Source: Clostridium sp. AN503 (GTDB taxonomy: Bacteria > Bacillota > Clostridia > Lachnospirales > Lachnospiraceae). From it: a stretch of 64,000 bases of DNA. Positions 16,526 through 24,846 of this stretch are shown here, piece after piece. The notes under the pieces are model-generated. The model ran no database searches, had not been told where the DNA came from, and was given only the letters and a program-made list of their open reading frames with translations. Both the position numbers and the translations under genes were made by a program. The stretch is from NCBI RefSeq assembly GCF_040719375.1, contig NZ_JBFDTP010000002.1, forward strand, positions 248,001 through 312,000. Direction: 5' to 3'. Numbering within the stretch: position 1 is the first letter of the stretch; each line of letters opens with the position of its first letter.

Positions 16526-16610
16526 GTTTACGTGACCGAGAGGCTTAAGGTGCCGCCCTGCTAAGGCGGTGTGCAGTTTTGCACCGAAGGTTCGAATCCT
16601 TCCGTAAACG
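16526..16610 (+). tRNA. tRNA-Ser (GCT)
   Basis: An 85-base class II tRNA: acceptor GTTTACG pairs with CGTAAAC, anticodon stem CCGCC/GGCGG, loop CTGCTAA gives GCT at 16560-16562, long variable arm TGCAGTTTTGCA, discriminator G. A T6 run follows (16611-16616), probably ending the cluster transcript. Confidence 0.93.
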
Positions 16611-16690
16611 TTTTTTGTGGTTTATCTCTGATAGAATCCATGGTCTGTATCATTTCCTAGAAAAACTATAGGGAAAATAGAAAAAAGTGC

Positions 16691-16719
16691 TTGACAATAC
16701 ATACTGTAACAAATATAAT
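16691..16719 (+). promoter_or_regulatory. Perfect consensus promoter of the RclA-like gene
   Basis: TTGACA (16691-16696), 17 bases, TATAAT (16714-16719). Both hexamers and the spacer are ideal, 47 bases before the ATG. Confidence 0.88.
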
Positions 16720-16727
16720 AACAGTAT
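16701..16727. promoter_or_regulatory. Inverted repeat over the RclA-like promoter
   Basis: ATACTGT (16701-16707) and ACAGTAT (16721-16727) are perfect inverted arms, 13 bases apart, spanning spacer and -10. A repressor bound here would shut off an otherwise strong promoter. Confidence 0.55.
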
Positions 16728-16765
16728 AAACGTAACAAAAATAATTACAATTAGGAGAATAGATC

Positions 16766-18202
16766 ATGGATGAGAGAGCGAATACTAAAACATATGATGC
16801 GGTTGTGATCGGATTTGGAAAAGGCGGGAAAACCCTGGCAGGAGCCTTGGGCGCGGCAGGCAGGACGGTGGCGATCGTGGAGCAGTCCAACAAAATGTAT
16901 GGCGGTACCTGCATCAATGTGGGCTGTATTCCAACCAAGCTGTTGGTGAACCGGGCGCGGAGCGCGGCGAAAGAGGTGGAGATGGCAGCTGCCTTTGAGG
17001 GCGTGGCAGGATCGGACGGGACACAGGGCAAAAGCTTTGAGGACCGTGACAGGGTATTCCGTGACGCCATGAAGAAGAAAGAGGAGCTGGTGACCAGCCT
17101 CCGGGGTAAGAATTACGGCAAGCTGGACAGCAATCCCAACGTGACCGTGATCGATGGGAACGCAAGCTTTGAATCCCCTCATGTGGTAAAAGTGGTGCAT
17201 AATGGCGAAACACAGTATCTGGAAGGGGCACAGATCTTCATCAATACCGGTTCTTCCTCCTGGATGCCGCCCATCGACGGATTGAAGGATAATCCTTACG
17301 TACATAACAGTGACGGGATCTTAAGCCTGGAGAAGCTTCCGAAGTCCCTGGTGATCATAGGCGGCGGCTATATCGGCATGGAGTTTTCTTCTATTTTTGC
17401 TGATTTTGGATCAAAGGTCACGATCCTTCAGGATGGAGCAGTATTCCTTCCGAGAGAGGATGCAGAGATCGCGGAGGCCGTTTGGCAGACGCTGGCAGAC
17501 CGGGGCATCGAAGTAAAAACAGGTGTCCGGGTGACTGGGGTGGAGCAGGCGGACGGCCATGCGCTGGTGGTGACTGAGGATGCAGACGGCGTGAAGAAGC
17601 TTCCGGCCGATGCGGTACTGGTGGCTACAGGCCGCAGACCCAACACGGCAGGTCTGAATCTGGAAGCAGCAGGAGTGGAGACAGACGCCAGAGGCGGGAT
17701 CGTGACGGACGATCATCTTGCCACAACGGCGCCGCATATTTACGCTATGGGAGATGTGAGAGGCGGGCTGCAGTTTACGTATCTATCCCTGGATGATTAC
17801 CGGATCGTAAAGTCGGCGGTGCTGGGAGACGGCAGCTATACCTTATCGAAGCGCGGGGCGGTTCCCTACAGCGTATTTTTGAGACCGGCATTTTCCCGTG
17901 TGGGTATGAGTGAGAAGGAAGCCCTGGCGGCTGGATACCGGGTCAAGGTTGGGAAGCTTGCGGTTGCGGCCATTCCGAAGGCTCAGGTATTGGAGGAGCC
18001 GGTTGGCCTTTTAAAAGCAGTCGTGGATGAGGAGAGCGGCAGGATCCTTGGAGCACATCTTTTCTGCCAGGAATCCTACGAGATGATCAATCTGGTGAAG
18101 CTTGCCATGGACGCGGGCCTTCCTTATACGGCGCTCAGGGACAATATTTTTACCCACCCGACCATGAGTGAAGCGCTGAATGATCTGTTTACAGGAATTT
18201 GA
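16766..18202 (+). CDS. RclA-like FAD-dependent pyridine nucleotide-disulfide oxidoreductase
   Basis: A 478-residue flavoprotein of the glutathione reductase/MerA group. The N-terminal FAD motif reads VVIGFGKGGKTLAG, close to RclA (YkgC). The redox pair is GGTCINVGCIPTK (C49, C54), the NAD(P) motif IIGGGYIGMEF near residue 195, the second FAD motif YAMGDVRGG near 325, and the C-terminal interface motif THPTMSEALNDLF with the conserved His. RclA of E. coli protects against reactive chlorine and copper stress; here the substrate is inferred. The next gene is a thiol-disulfide protein, so a redox-stress operon is likely. Ribosome site TTAGGAG. Confidence 0.87.
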   Translation: MDERANTKTYDAVVIGFGKGGKTLAGALGAAGRTVAIVEQSNKMYGGTCINVGCIPTKLLVNRARSAAKEVEMAAAFEGVAGSDGTQGKSFEDRDRVFRDAMKKKEELVTSLRGKNYGKLDSNPNVTVIDGNASFESPHVVKVVHNGETQYLEGAQIFINTGSSSWMPPIDGLKDNPYVHNSDGILSLEKLPKSLVIIGGGYIGMEFSSIFADFGSKVTILQDGAVFLPREDAEIAEAVWQTLADRGIEVKTGVRVTGVEQADGHALVVTEDADGVKKLPADAVLVATGRRPNTAGLNLEAAGVETDARGGIVTDDHLATTAPHIYAMGDVRGGLQFTYLSLDDYRIVKSAVLGDGSYTLSKRGAVPYSVFLRPAFSRVGMSEKEALAAGYRVKVGKLAVAAIPKAQVLEEPVGLLKAVVDEESGRILGAHLFCQESYEMINLVKLAMDAGLPYTALRDNIFTHPTMSEALNDLFTGI

Positions 18203-18241
18203 CATAGTTAAGACAGGATAGATGAAAAGGAGATAAATTAT

Positions 18242-19750
18242 ATGGGTTTTTCTTTAGACGTAAGCGTACCGGCGATGACCGTGTTTTTCCAGGGGCTGAT
18301 CAGTTTCTTCTCCCCCTGTGTGCTCCCGCTTCTGCCGCTGTATATCGGCTACCTGTCAGGAGGTACAGGTGTCCGCCAGGAGGATGGGAAGATCCATTAT
18401 AAGCGGAGCAAGGTAATGCTGCATACGCTGTTTTTTGTGATCGGGGTCAGCTTTGCATTCTTCCTGCTGGGCTTGGGAATGTCGGCGGTCGGGACCTTCT
18501 TTAACTCGAAACAGGCGATGTTTGCCAGGATCGGCGGCATACTGGTGATCCTGTTTGGACTTTACCAGCTGGGAGTGTTTGGGACCTCCGATGTGATCGG
18601 GAAAGAGCGGCGTCTGCCGTTTCAGCTTGATAAACTGGCCATGTCCCCGCTCACGGCGCTCATCATGGGATTTACCTTCAGCTTTGCCTGGACCCCCTGT
18701 GTGGGACCGGCGCTGACCAGCGTACTTCTGATGGCGGCATCGGCATCGACCAAAAGTATGGGATTTTTGCTGATCGGCGTATACACGCTTGGGTTCGTCC
18801 TGCCATTTCTGGCGGTCGGGCTTTTCACCACCTCGCTTCTGGAATTTTTCAGGAAATACCGGGGTGTTGTACAGTACACCGTAAAGATCGGCGGTGTACT
18901 CATGATCCTTATGGGCTTCATGATGTTTACAGGAAAAATGAATGCGATCACCGGATATCTCTCCTCCGTAACGCCCGGGCAGGGCGTGGAGCAGACAGCC
19001 GAAGCGCGGTCAAATGGAGAGGAAGCTTCCGCAGGCAGTCAAAGCGCAGTGGGCAGTGAGGACGCAGCGGGCGGCCAGAGTGCGGCGGATAATGAGAACG
19101 CGGCGGGCGGCCGGAGTGCAGTGGGCAGTGGGAACGCAGCAGGCGGTCAAAGCACAGCGGACAATGAGAACGCAGCGGGCGGCCAGAGTGCAGCGGACAG
19201 CGGCAGAGCAGCAGGCGGTCAAAATGCGGCGGATGGCACAGGTGCAGGCGGCAGCGCCGCAGCGAACAGCGGGGATGCGGCAGCTTCGGAGCCGGTTGTC
19301 CTGCCAGCGCTTGATTTTGAATTAAAAGACCAGTATGGAAATACCCATACATTGGAAGATTATAAAGGAAAGACCATTTTCTTGAACTTTTGGGCGACCT
19401 GGTGCCCGCCGTGCCGTGCGGAGATGCCGGATATCCAGAACCTGTACGAGAATGCGGAGACAGAGGGCGATGATGCGGTGATCGTGCTGGGAGTTGCGGC
19501 CCCGAACATGGGGCAGGAGAAGGACGAGGCCGGGATCAAGGCATTCCTGGAGGAGAACGGATACACCTATCCGGTCCTGATGGATACTACGGGAGAGCTG
19601 TTCAACGGCTATGGCATCTATTCCTTCCCGACTACCTTTATGATCGACAGGGAAGGCAATGTATTTGGTTATGTCAGCGGAATGTTGTCGGAAGATATGA
19701 TGCACAGCATTATCCGCCAGACTTTGGAAGGGAAAAGAGACGGAACGTAA
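18242..19750 (+). CDS. CcdA-type membrane thiol transporter fused to a TlpA/ResA-like thioredoxin domain
   Basis: A 502-residue fusion. Residues 1-235 are a CcdA-like membrane domain with six helices and the two conserved cysteine loops FFSPCVLPLLP and FAWTPCVGPAL. Residues 260-345 are a low-complexity Ala/Gly/Ser/Asn linker with six 12-residue repeats. Residues 350-502 are a TlpA/ResA-like thioredoxin: FWATWCPPCRAEMP with C388 and C391, and cis-proline FPTTFM. CcdA carries electrons across the membrane to extracytoplasmic thioredoxins, so fusion of donor and acceptor is mechanistically sensible. It follows the RclA-like gene by 39 bases with site AAAAGGAG. Confidence 0.9.
   Translation: MGFSLDVSVPAMTVFFQGLISFFSPCVLPLLPLYIGYLSGGTGVRQEDGKIHYKRSKVMLHTLFFVIGVSFAFFLLGLGMSAVGTFFNSKQAMFARIGGILVILFGLYQLGVFGTSDVIGKERRLPFQLDKLAMSPLTALIMGFTFSFAWTPCVGPALTSVLLMAASASTKSMGFLLIGVYTLGFVLPFLAVGLFTTSLLEFFRKYRGVVQYTVKIGGVLMILMGFMMFTGKMNAITGYLSSVTPGQGVEQTAEARSNGEEASAGSQSAVGSEDAAGGQSAADNENAAGGRSAVGSGNAAGGQSTADNENAAGGQSAADSGRAAGGQNAADGTGAGGSAAANSGDAAASEPVVLPALDFELKDQYGNTHTLEDYKGKTIFLNFWATWCPPCRAEMPDIQNLYENAETEGDDAVIVLGVAAPNMGQEKDEAGIKAFLEENGYTYPVLMDTTGELFNGYGIYSFPTTFMIDREGNVFGYVSGMLSEDMMHSIIRQTLEGKRDGT
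19028..19243 (+). repeat. Six 36-bp tandem repeats encoding the CcdA-TlpA linker
   Basis: Units of 36 bases start at 19028, 19064, 19100, 19136, 19172 and 19208 and encode variants of AAGGQSAADNEN. The frame is kept in every unit. They are coding, without spacers, so not a CRISPR array. Confidence 0.9.
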
Positions 19751-21591
19751 TGGAGAAAAGACGAAACAGCAGTACATTGCGAAGGATAAAAGAGAGAAGA
19801 AAGAAAAAACGCATAATGTTAGCCGCAGCGCTGGTCTCGGGAGTGTTAATTTCCGGGCTGGCGTTTGCCGGCGTCCGGGGATTGGTCCGGTCGATATCAG
19901 GCGGAGAGGTGAAAACTGCCGGTGAGAGTTATCCGGATAAGGACCTGGGCCTGCTGCCGGGAAATGAGACGAAAGGAACTGAAGAACAGGCGTCTGTATC
20001 CATACCGCAGGAGGTATTTCCTGCGGGTGTCAGTGCAGGCCGTGTGGATCTGACGGGACTTACCATGGCGCAGGCGGAGAAAAAGCTTAAGGAAGCTTAC
20101 CGCTGGCGCCTCCAGGTATCGGATGGAGCGGATCAGGTTGTAGTCCCGGATTATCTTGCGGGATGGCTGGAGGATGTGACCGGCAGGCTGCGAAGCGGTG
20201 TGCTGCCGGATACAGAAGAACTCCAGCCGGATTATGATGCGTTAAAACAGCGTTTTAAGGAGTTTGCGTCGGAGCTGGCAGGGCAGTGGGACAGTCAGCC
20301 GGTAAGCTCCCAGGCCGAATCCTTTGACAGAGCCAGCGGAGTGTATACTTACTCGGAAGAAAAACGCGGAAGGGCGCTGGATCAGGAAGCGCTGGCGGAC
20401 AGTCTTTTACAGGCGGTGGAGGAAGGCCGCATGGACGCTGTGGTCCCTGCGGGATTTGCTGTGCTGGAACCGGAGCGGACGAGACAGCAGGCGAAGGCTC
20501 AGTACCAGGTCATCGGCACGTTTACGACAAAAACAACGGATAATAAAAACCGGAACCAGAATATCAAACTGGCGGTGGACGCCATTGACGGCACAGTTTT
20601 GCAGCCGGGGGAAGAATTTTCATTTAATATGGCGACAGGGAACCGGACCAGTGAAAAAGGGTATCAGCCCGCCGGCGCTTATAAAAACGGCGTCCTGATC
20701 GAGGAACCGGGAGGCGGTGTCTGCCAGGTTTCCACGACGCTGTACCATGCCATCATTGAGTCGGGGTTTCGCACTACGGAGCGCAATGCCCACAGCTTTG
20801 CGCCCTCCTATGTGGAAAAAGGCCAGGATGCCATGGTCAGCTTTGACGGTTACGCAGGACCGGATCTTAAATTTGTCAATACGGGCAGCGCCTCCGTTGT
20901 GCTCCGGGCGGCATTTTCCGGCCGGGAGCTGAAAATGTCCATCGTAGGGCTTCCGATTTTGGATGAGGGAGTGGAAGTTTCCATCCGTTCTGAAAAAGTC
21001 CGGGACGTAGAACCGGGTGAGGCAGTGTATGAGGAGAATCCAGCACTCGCCTATGGGAGCGAGAAGGTAGTGGAGGCTCCGACGCCCGGTTCCGTCTGGA
21101 AAAGCTACCGGGTGCTTAAGAAAAATGGGGAAGTGATCGAGGAAAAACCGCTCCACAACAGCAGCTATAAGCCTAAGAATGGTGTGATCCATAGGAATAC
21201 GACGGTCCAGAACCCGGTTGGAGCGGAAACCGGCGAGGCGGCAGGAGGTGGAGCGGGTACCACCACAGGTACCGGAGATGTGACGAATGCCGGAACAGCA
21301 GGAGGAACCGGGGAAACGTCCGGGACTGGAGCTGCAAATCAAAACGGTGCAGAAAACGGTCAGGCTGGTGCGGCAGGGCAGACCGGTGCGGCAGGCGGCC
21401 AGACCGGCGCGGCAGGAGATCAAACCGGTGCATCAGGCGGCCAGGCCGGTGCAGGAGGCCAAACCGGCACATCGGGAGGCCAGACCGGTGCATCAGGTCA
21501 GACCGCGACAAGTCCTTCCCAGGGCCAGGTCTCAGGAGGACCGGAAGGGATCCTGGTCGAGCCGCACAATGCCGTGGATCAAGCGCAGTAA
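19750..21591 (+). CDS. VanW family cell-envelope protein with repetitive C-terminal tail
   Basis: A 613-residue protein. A basic N-terminus (RRIKERRKKKR) precedes one membrane helix (IMLAAALVSGVLISGLAFAG), so the rest is outside the cell. Residues 90-250 resemble the peptidoglycan-binding-like domain often found before VanW, and the VanW domain follows: TTDNKNRNQNIKLAVDAIDG, then FSFNMATGNRTSEKGY and GGGVCQVSTTLYHAI. Residues 495-600 are Gly/Ala/Thr/Gln-rich with GQTGAAG-type heptads (DNA about 21360-21510). The start overlaps the stop of the preceding gene by one base (TAATG). Function of VanW is not established; envelope attachment or modification is inferred. Confidence 0.87.
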   Translation: MEKRRNSSTLRRIKERRKKKRIMLAAALVSGVLISGLAFAGVRGLVRSISGGEVKTAGESYPDKDLGLLPGNETKGTEEQASVSIPQEVFPAGVSAGRVDLTGLTMAQAEKKLKEAYRWRLQVSDGADQVVVPDYLAGWLEDVTGRLRSGVLPDTEELQPDYDALKQRFKEFASELAGQWDSQPVSSQAESFDRASGVYTYSEEKRGRALDQEALADSLLQAVEEGRMDAVVPAGFAVLEPERTRQQAKAQYQVIGTFTTKTTDNKNRNQNIKLAVDAIDGTVLQPGEEFSFNMATGNRTSEKGYQPAGAYKNGVLIEEPGGGVCQVSTTLYHAIIESGFRTTERNAHSFAPSYVEKGQDAMVSFDGYAGPDLKFVNTGSASVVLRAAFSGRELKMSIVGLPILDEGVEVSIRSEKVRDVEPGEAVYEENPALAYGSEKVVEAPTPGSVWKSYRVLKKNGEVIEEKPLHNSSYKPKNGVIHRNTTVQNPVGAETGEAAGGGAGTTTGTGDVTNAGTAGGTGETSGTGAANQNGAENGQAGAAGQTGAAGGQTGAAGDQTGASGGQAGAGGQTGTSGGQTGASGQTATSPSQGQVSGGPEGILVEPHNAVDQAQ

Positions 21592-21657
21592 TGTGTGGAA
21601 ACAGGGAAGGAAAGACAACCAGGAGATATTTACCAAAGAACAAGGGGGAAAAGAGGT

Positions 21658-22089
21658 ATGACAAGCGAATTTACTGTAGCTGTACATGCTCTGGTATATC
21701 TAAACCACAGGCATGACGTCCAGTCCAGTGAAGCGGTGGCTGAAAATGTCTGCACCAACCCGGCCAGGATCCGCAAGGTAATGTCAGGTCTGAGCAGGGC
21801 GGGGCTGGTGGAAACGAAAAAAGGGATCGAGGGCGGTTATCAGTTTGTGAAAAAGCCGTCCCAGGTCACCCTGCGCATGATCGCGGACGCGCTGAACGTC
21901 TCATTTGTCTCGGCAGGCTGGAGGACAGGAGACCCTCACCTGGCCTGTCTGATTGCATCCGGCATGGATACGGTCATGAGGAATTTGTACCGGGATCTGG
22001 ATGAGGGCTGCAGGACACGTCTGGGTCAGATCACCATCGAGGATATCGACCGGCAGATCTTCGGGGCTGCGCAGGGCGTGTCTGCCTGA
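21658..22089 (+). CDS. Rrf2 family transcriptional regulator
   Basis: A 143-residue Rrf2-type protein. The winged helix reads EFTVAVHALVYLNHR, then SSEAVAENVCTNPARIRKVM and KKGIEGGYQFVKKPSQVTL, the characteristic GGY wing. The three clustered cysteines of iron-sulfur Rrf2 proteins (IscR, NsrR) are absent; only C in ENVCTNP and ACLIASG are seen, so a thiol or ligand sensor is more likely. ATG 21658 follows AAGGGGGAAAAGAGGT. As the last gene of the redox block it may control it, for example through the inverted repeat at 16701. Confidence 0.85.
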   Translation: MTSEFTVAVHALVYLNHRHDVQSSEAVAENVCTNPARIRKVMSGLSRAGLVETKKGIEGGYQFVKKPSQVTLRMIADALNVSFVSAGWRTGDPHLACLIASGMDTVMRNLYRDLDEGCRTRLGQITIEDIDRQIFGAAQGVSA

Positions 22090-22132
22090 TCCTGCAGCGC
22101 GGCAGATACACGGTTCAGCGTAAGCCTGGCAC

Positions 22133-22161
22133 TTGATAAATAAAGCCCCCCATGGTACATT
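22133..22161 (+). promoter_or_regulatory. Possible promoter of the HerA-like ATPase gene
   Basis: TTGATA (22133-22138), 17 bases, TACATT (22156-22161). The -10 is weak. Confidence 0.4.
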
Positions 22162-22210
22162 ATAAGTAAGAAAGAATTGGAAGACAGCCGGAAAACAGGA
22201 GGACTTACAT

Positions 22211-23887
22211 ATGTATCAGGACGGAAAGATATTGATCGGCAGGACAGGGGACAAAAACGTATATATTTACCCGAAGATGGCGAACCGCCACGGCATGATC
22301 GCGGGGGCTACGGGCACTGGTAAGACCATTACCTTAAAGGTCATGGCCGAGTCCTTCAGCGACTGCGGCGTGCCGGTATTTCTCGCGGACGTGAAGGGCG
22401 ACCTGGCGGGGATGTGCCAGCCGGGGCTCATGAATGAAGCGGTGCAGAAGCGGGTCGACAAGATGGGGCTTGCGGCGGAGGGATTTCACTTCCAGCCATA
22501 TCCCACCAACTTCTGGGATGTGTATGGGGAGAAGGGGCTGCCGCTGCGCACCACGATCTCCGAGATGGGGCCGCTTTTGCTGGCTCAGATCATGGATCTT
22601 AACGATACCCAGACAGATGTGCTGACCGTGGTGTTCAAGATCGCGGACGATGAGGGGCTGCTTCTGATCGACACCAAGGATTTGAAGGCTATGCTCCAGT
22701 ATGTGGGAGAGAATAATAAGGAGTACGCGCTCCAGTACGGCAGCGTTTCCAAACAGAGCTTAAGCGCCATCGTCCGTTCGGTGGTGGCTCTGGAGGCGGA
22801 GGGCGGAGACCAGTTTTTCGGTGAACCGGCCTTAGACATCCGGGACTGGCTCTGTACGGACTGCAACGGCAAGGGGACGATCCAGGTGCTGGACTGCCAG
22901 AAGCTGATCCAGAATCCCACCATGTATGCAACCTTCCTTCTGTGGATGATGTCAGAGCTGTTTGAGACCCTGCCGGAGGCTGGAGATTTGGAGAAACCGC
23001 GGATGGTGTTCTTCTTTGACGAGGCCCATCTGCTGTTTGACACGGCCTCCAGGGCGCTTCTTACCAAGGTGGAACAGGTGGTGAAGCTGATTCGCTCCAA
23101 AGGGGTGGGGATCTATTTTATCACCCAGACTCCGCAGGACATTCCGGACGGGGTACTCAGCCAGTTGGGGAACAAGGTCCAGCACGCCCTTCATGCCTAT
23201 ACGCCCAAAGAGCAGAAAGCGACGAAAGCTGCGGCAGACTCCTTTCGCACCAATCCGGAATTTGACACCTATGAGACGCTGCTCCAGCTTGGGGTAGGCG
23301 AAGCGCTGGTTTCCGTGCTGGATGAAAAGGGGGTTCCCACTGTGGTGGAAAACTGCAAGATCCTGCCTCCCCAGAGCCTGATGGGGGCGCTTAATGACGC
23401 AGTGCGGGACAGCCTGGTGAAGGGAAGCCTTCTGTATATCAAATACGACCAGATGGTGGACCGGGATTCCGCGTATGAATTTTTGCAGCGCAAGTCCCTG
23501 ACTGAGGCGGAAGAAGAGCAGAAAGCCGCGGAAGCGGCCGCTGCGGAGAAAGAACGCCAGAGAGCGGAGCTTGCCGCGGAGAAAGAGCGCCAGAAAGCGG
23601 AGCTTGCCGCAGAGAAGCAGCGCCAGCGGGAGGAAGCGGCGGCGGAAAAGCAGCGCTTAAAAGAGGAGGAAGCCCGGAGAAAGGCGGAGGAAAAAGCAGC
23701 CGCAGCCCGGGAGAAAAAGGTGAAATCCGCGGTGGGCAATGTAGCCAGCAGTGCAGCCGGGACCCTTGGCCGGGAGATCGGCAATGAATTCGGAAAGCAT
23801 ATCGGCGGCAGCTTCGGGAAGAAGCTGGGCGGCAATGTGGGCGCGTCCCTTGGCCGGGGGATACTGAGCACTCTGTTTAAGTTGTGA
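22211..23887 (+). CDS. HerA-like ATPase of the DUF853 (YjgR) family
   Basis: A 558-residue P-loop ATPase. Walker A is GATGTGKT near residue 32, FLADVKGDLAGM follows, Walker B is MVFFFDEAHLLFD near residue 265, and YFITQTPQDIPDGVLSQLGN is the sensor region typical of DUF853. After residue 430 a long charged coiled coil of Ala/Glu/Lys/Arg repeats (AELAAEKERQKAELAAEKQR) leads to a glycine-rich tail. These hexameric ATPases relate to HerA/FtsK translocases; the cellular role of DUF853 is unknown. The next gene starts 36 bases on and is likely a partner. Confidence 0.87.
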   Translation: MYQDGKILIGRTGDKNVYIYPKMANRHGMIAGATGTGKTITLKVMAESFSDCGVPVFLADVKGDLAGMCQPGLMNEAVQKRVDKMGLAAEGFHFQPYPTNFWDVYGEKGLPLRTTISEMGPLLLAQIMDLNDTQTDVLTVVFKIADDEGLLLIDTKDLKAMLQYVGENNKEYALQYGSVSKQSLSAIVRSVVALEAEGGDQFFGEPALDIRDWLCTDCNGKGTIQVLDCQKLIQNPTMYATFLLWMMSELFETLPEAGDLEKPRMVFFFDEAHLLFDTASRALLTKVEQVVKLIRSKGVGIYFITQTPQDIPDGVLSQLGNKVQHALHAYTPKEQKATKAAADSFRTNPEFDTYETLLQLGVGEALVSVLDEKGVPTVVENCKILPPQSLMGALNDAVRDSLVKGSLLYIKYDQMVDRDSAYEFLQRKSLTEAEEEQKAAEAAAAEKERQRAELAAEKERQKAELAAEKQRQREEAAAEKQRLKEEEARRKAEEKAAAAREKKVKSAVGNVASSAAGTLGREIGNEFGKHIGGSFGKKLGGNVGASLGRGILSTLFKL

Positions 23888-23923
23888 TTGATTTGGGCAG
23901 AAGATGCCCGGGGAGGTGCGGAT

Positions 23924-24727
23924 ATGAGCTTTTTTGGTAAAGACATGGTTGATCCCAGGCCGACAGCGGCGGATTTTCCGAGACGCATGTGGGAGTACGA
24001 GGACATTCCCAGGGAATACAGGGCGAATCTGAGAAACTGCATCCGGGGAGAGCTGGACTATGAGCGGCTGATCTTTGTCCCACAGTCCAGGTACCGGAGA
24101 GAACAGCATGAATATATGCTGACCCGAAGCCCCCACCATCTGGTCTATCTGGAGCGGGAGCCGGACGGCAGTGTGAAGACGATCCGGATCCGCAAGGAGC
24201 AGATCTGCTGTGTCTGTGTAAAGGAGAATCTGCTGAAAGGCAGCTATGTGGTGTATTGGACCAACAACAGCGTTACCCAGCACATAGAGATCATGTTCAA
24301 CACCAGCCGGAAAGAGCTGTTCCAGCCATTTTTAAACTGGATGCTGAACGCGGATGAGATGCTCAATGTGCATACGCTGTCAAAGCAGCGGGAGAGGCCC
24401 CAGGCGCTGAAAAAGATGCAGCTTGCGCTGTACAATTATTCAGAAGAACTGTTCCGGTTCGGCGGCACCCGGGGAAGCTGGCGCTGGTGGGATGTGCAGC
24501 GGCGGGGATTTTTCGGCAGGATCAGGGACGGCCAGTCCGCCTGCCTTTTAAGCGAGATGGACCAGGGCCAGACCGTTATCTGGTTCAGGGACACGGCAGT
24601 GGACATCTGGTATTTGTTCCAGGGAAAAGCCCAGGCCCAGATCTTAAACGAGAACGGTAAGACCAATATCCGCATTTATGCCGGAAAGGAAGAGGCCGGA
24701 GCGGTCACAAACCTGGCGGCAGACTAG
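23924..24727 (+). CDS. Uncharacterised 267-residue protein, partner of the ATPase
   Basis: No family is recognised. The protein is soluble, has no signal peptide, and is rich in aromatic and charged residues. A strand-rich middle (LVYLEREPDGSVKTIRIRKE, then YVVYWTNNSVTQHIEIMFN) could form a PH-like or GRAM-like barrel, followed by helices and a second strand-rich end (QTVIWFRDTAVDIWYLFQGK). ATG 23924 follows GGGGAGG. It lies 36 bases after the HerA-like ATPase and is probably cotranscribed with it. Confidence 0.7.
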   Translation: MSFFGKDMVDPRPTAADFPRRMWEYEDIPREYRANLRNCIRGELDYERLIFVPQSRYRREQHEYMLTRSPHHLVYLEREPDGSVKTIRIRKEQICCVCVKENLLKGSYVVYWTNNSVTQHIEIMFNTSRKELFQPFLNWMLNADEMLNVHTLSKQRERPQALKKMQLALYNYSEELFRFGGTRGSWRWWDVQRRGFFGRIRDGQSACLLSEMDQGQTVIWFRDTAVDIWYLFQGKAQAQILNENGKTNIRIYAGKEEAGAVTNLAAD

Positions 24728-24759
24728 GCGCTTCAAAGCTGCGGCCGATAGGACAAGCT

Positions 24760-24808
24760 GGCGGAGGCGTCATCCATCTCTGAAACATACATGGATGACG
24801 CCTCCGCC
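24760..24808. terminator. Perfect 18-bp hairpin between convergent genes
   Basis: GGCGGAGGCGTCATCCAT (24760-24777) and its exact reverse complement (24791-24808) enclose a 13-base loop. It separates convergent genes ending at 24727 and 24847. No T-run adjoins either side, so it may slow or end transcription by structure alone or protect transcript ends. Confidence 0.55.
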
Positions 24809-24846
24809 GACGGTCCTGCTGAAGGTAACTATTCTTTTTCTTCCAG

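Noticed and set aside
19028..19243. 36-bp repeats considered as a CRISPR array
   Set aside because: The units are contiguous without spacers, keep the reading frame and encode the linker of the CcdA-TlpA protein.
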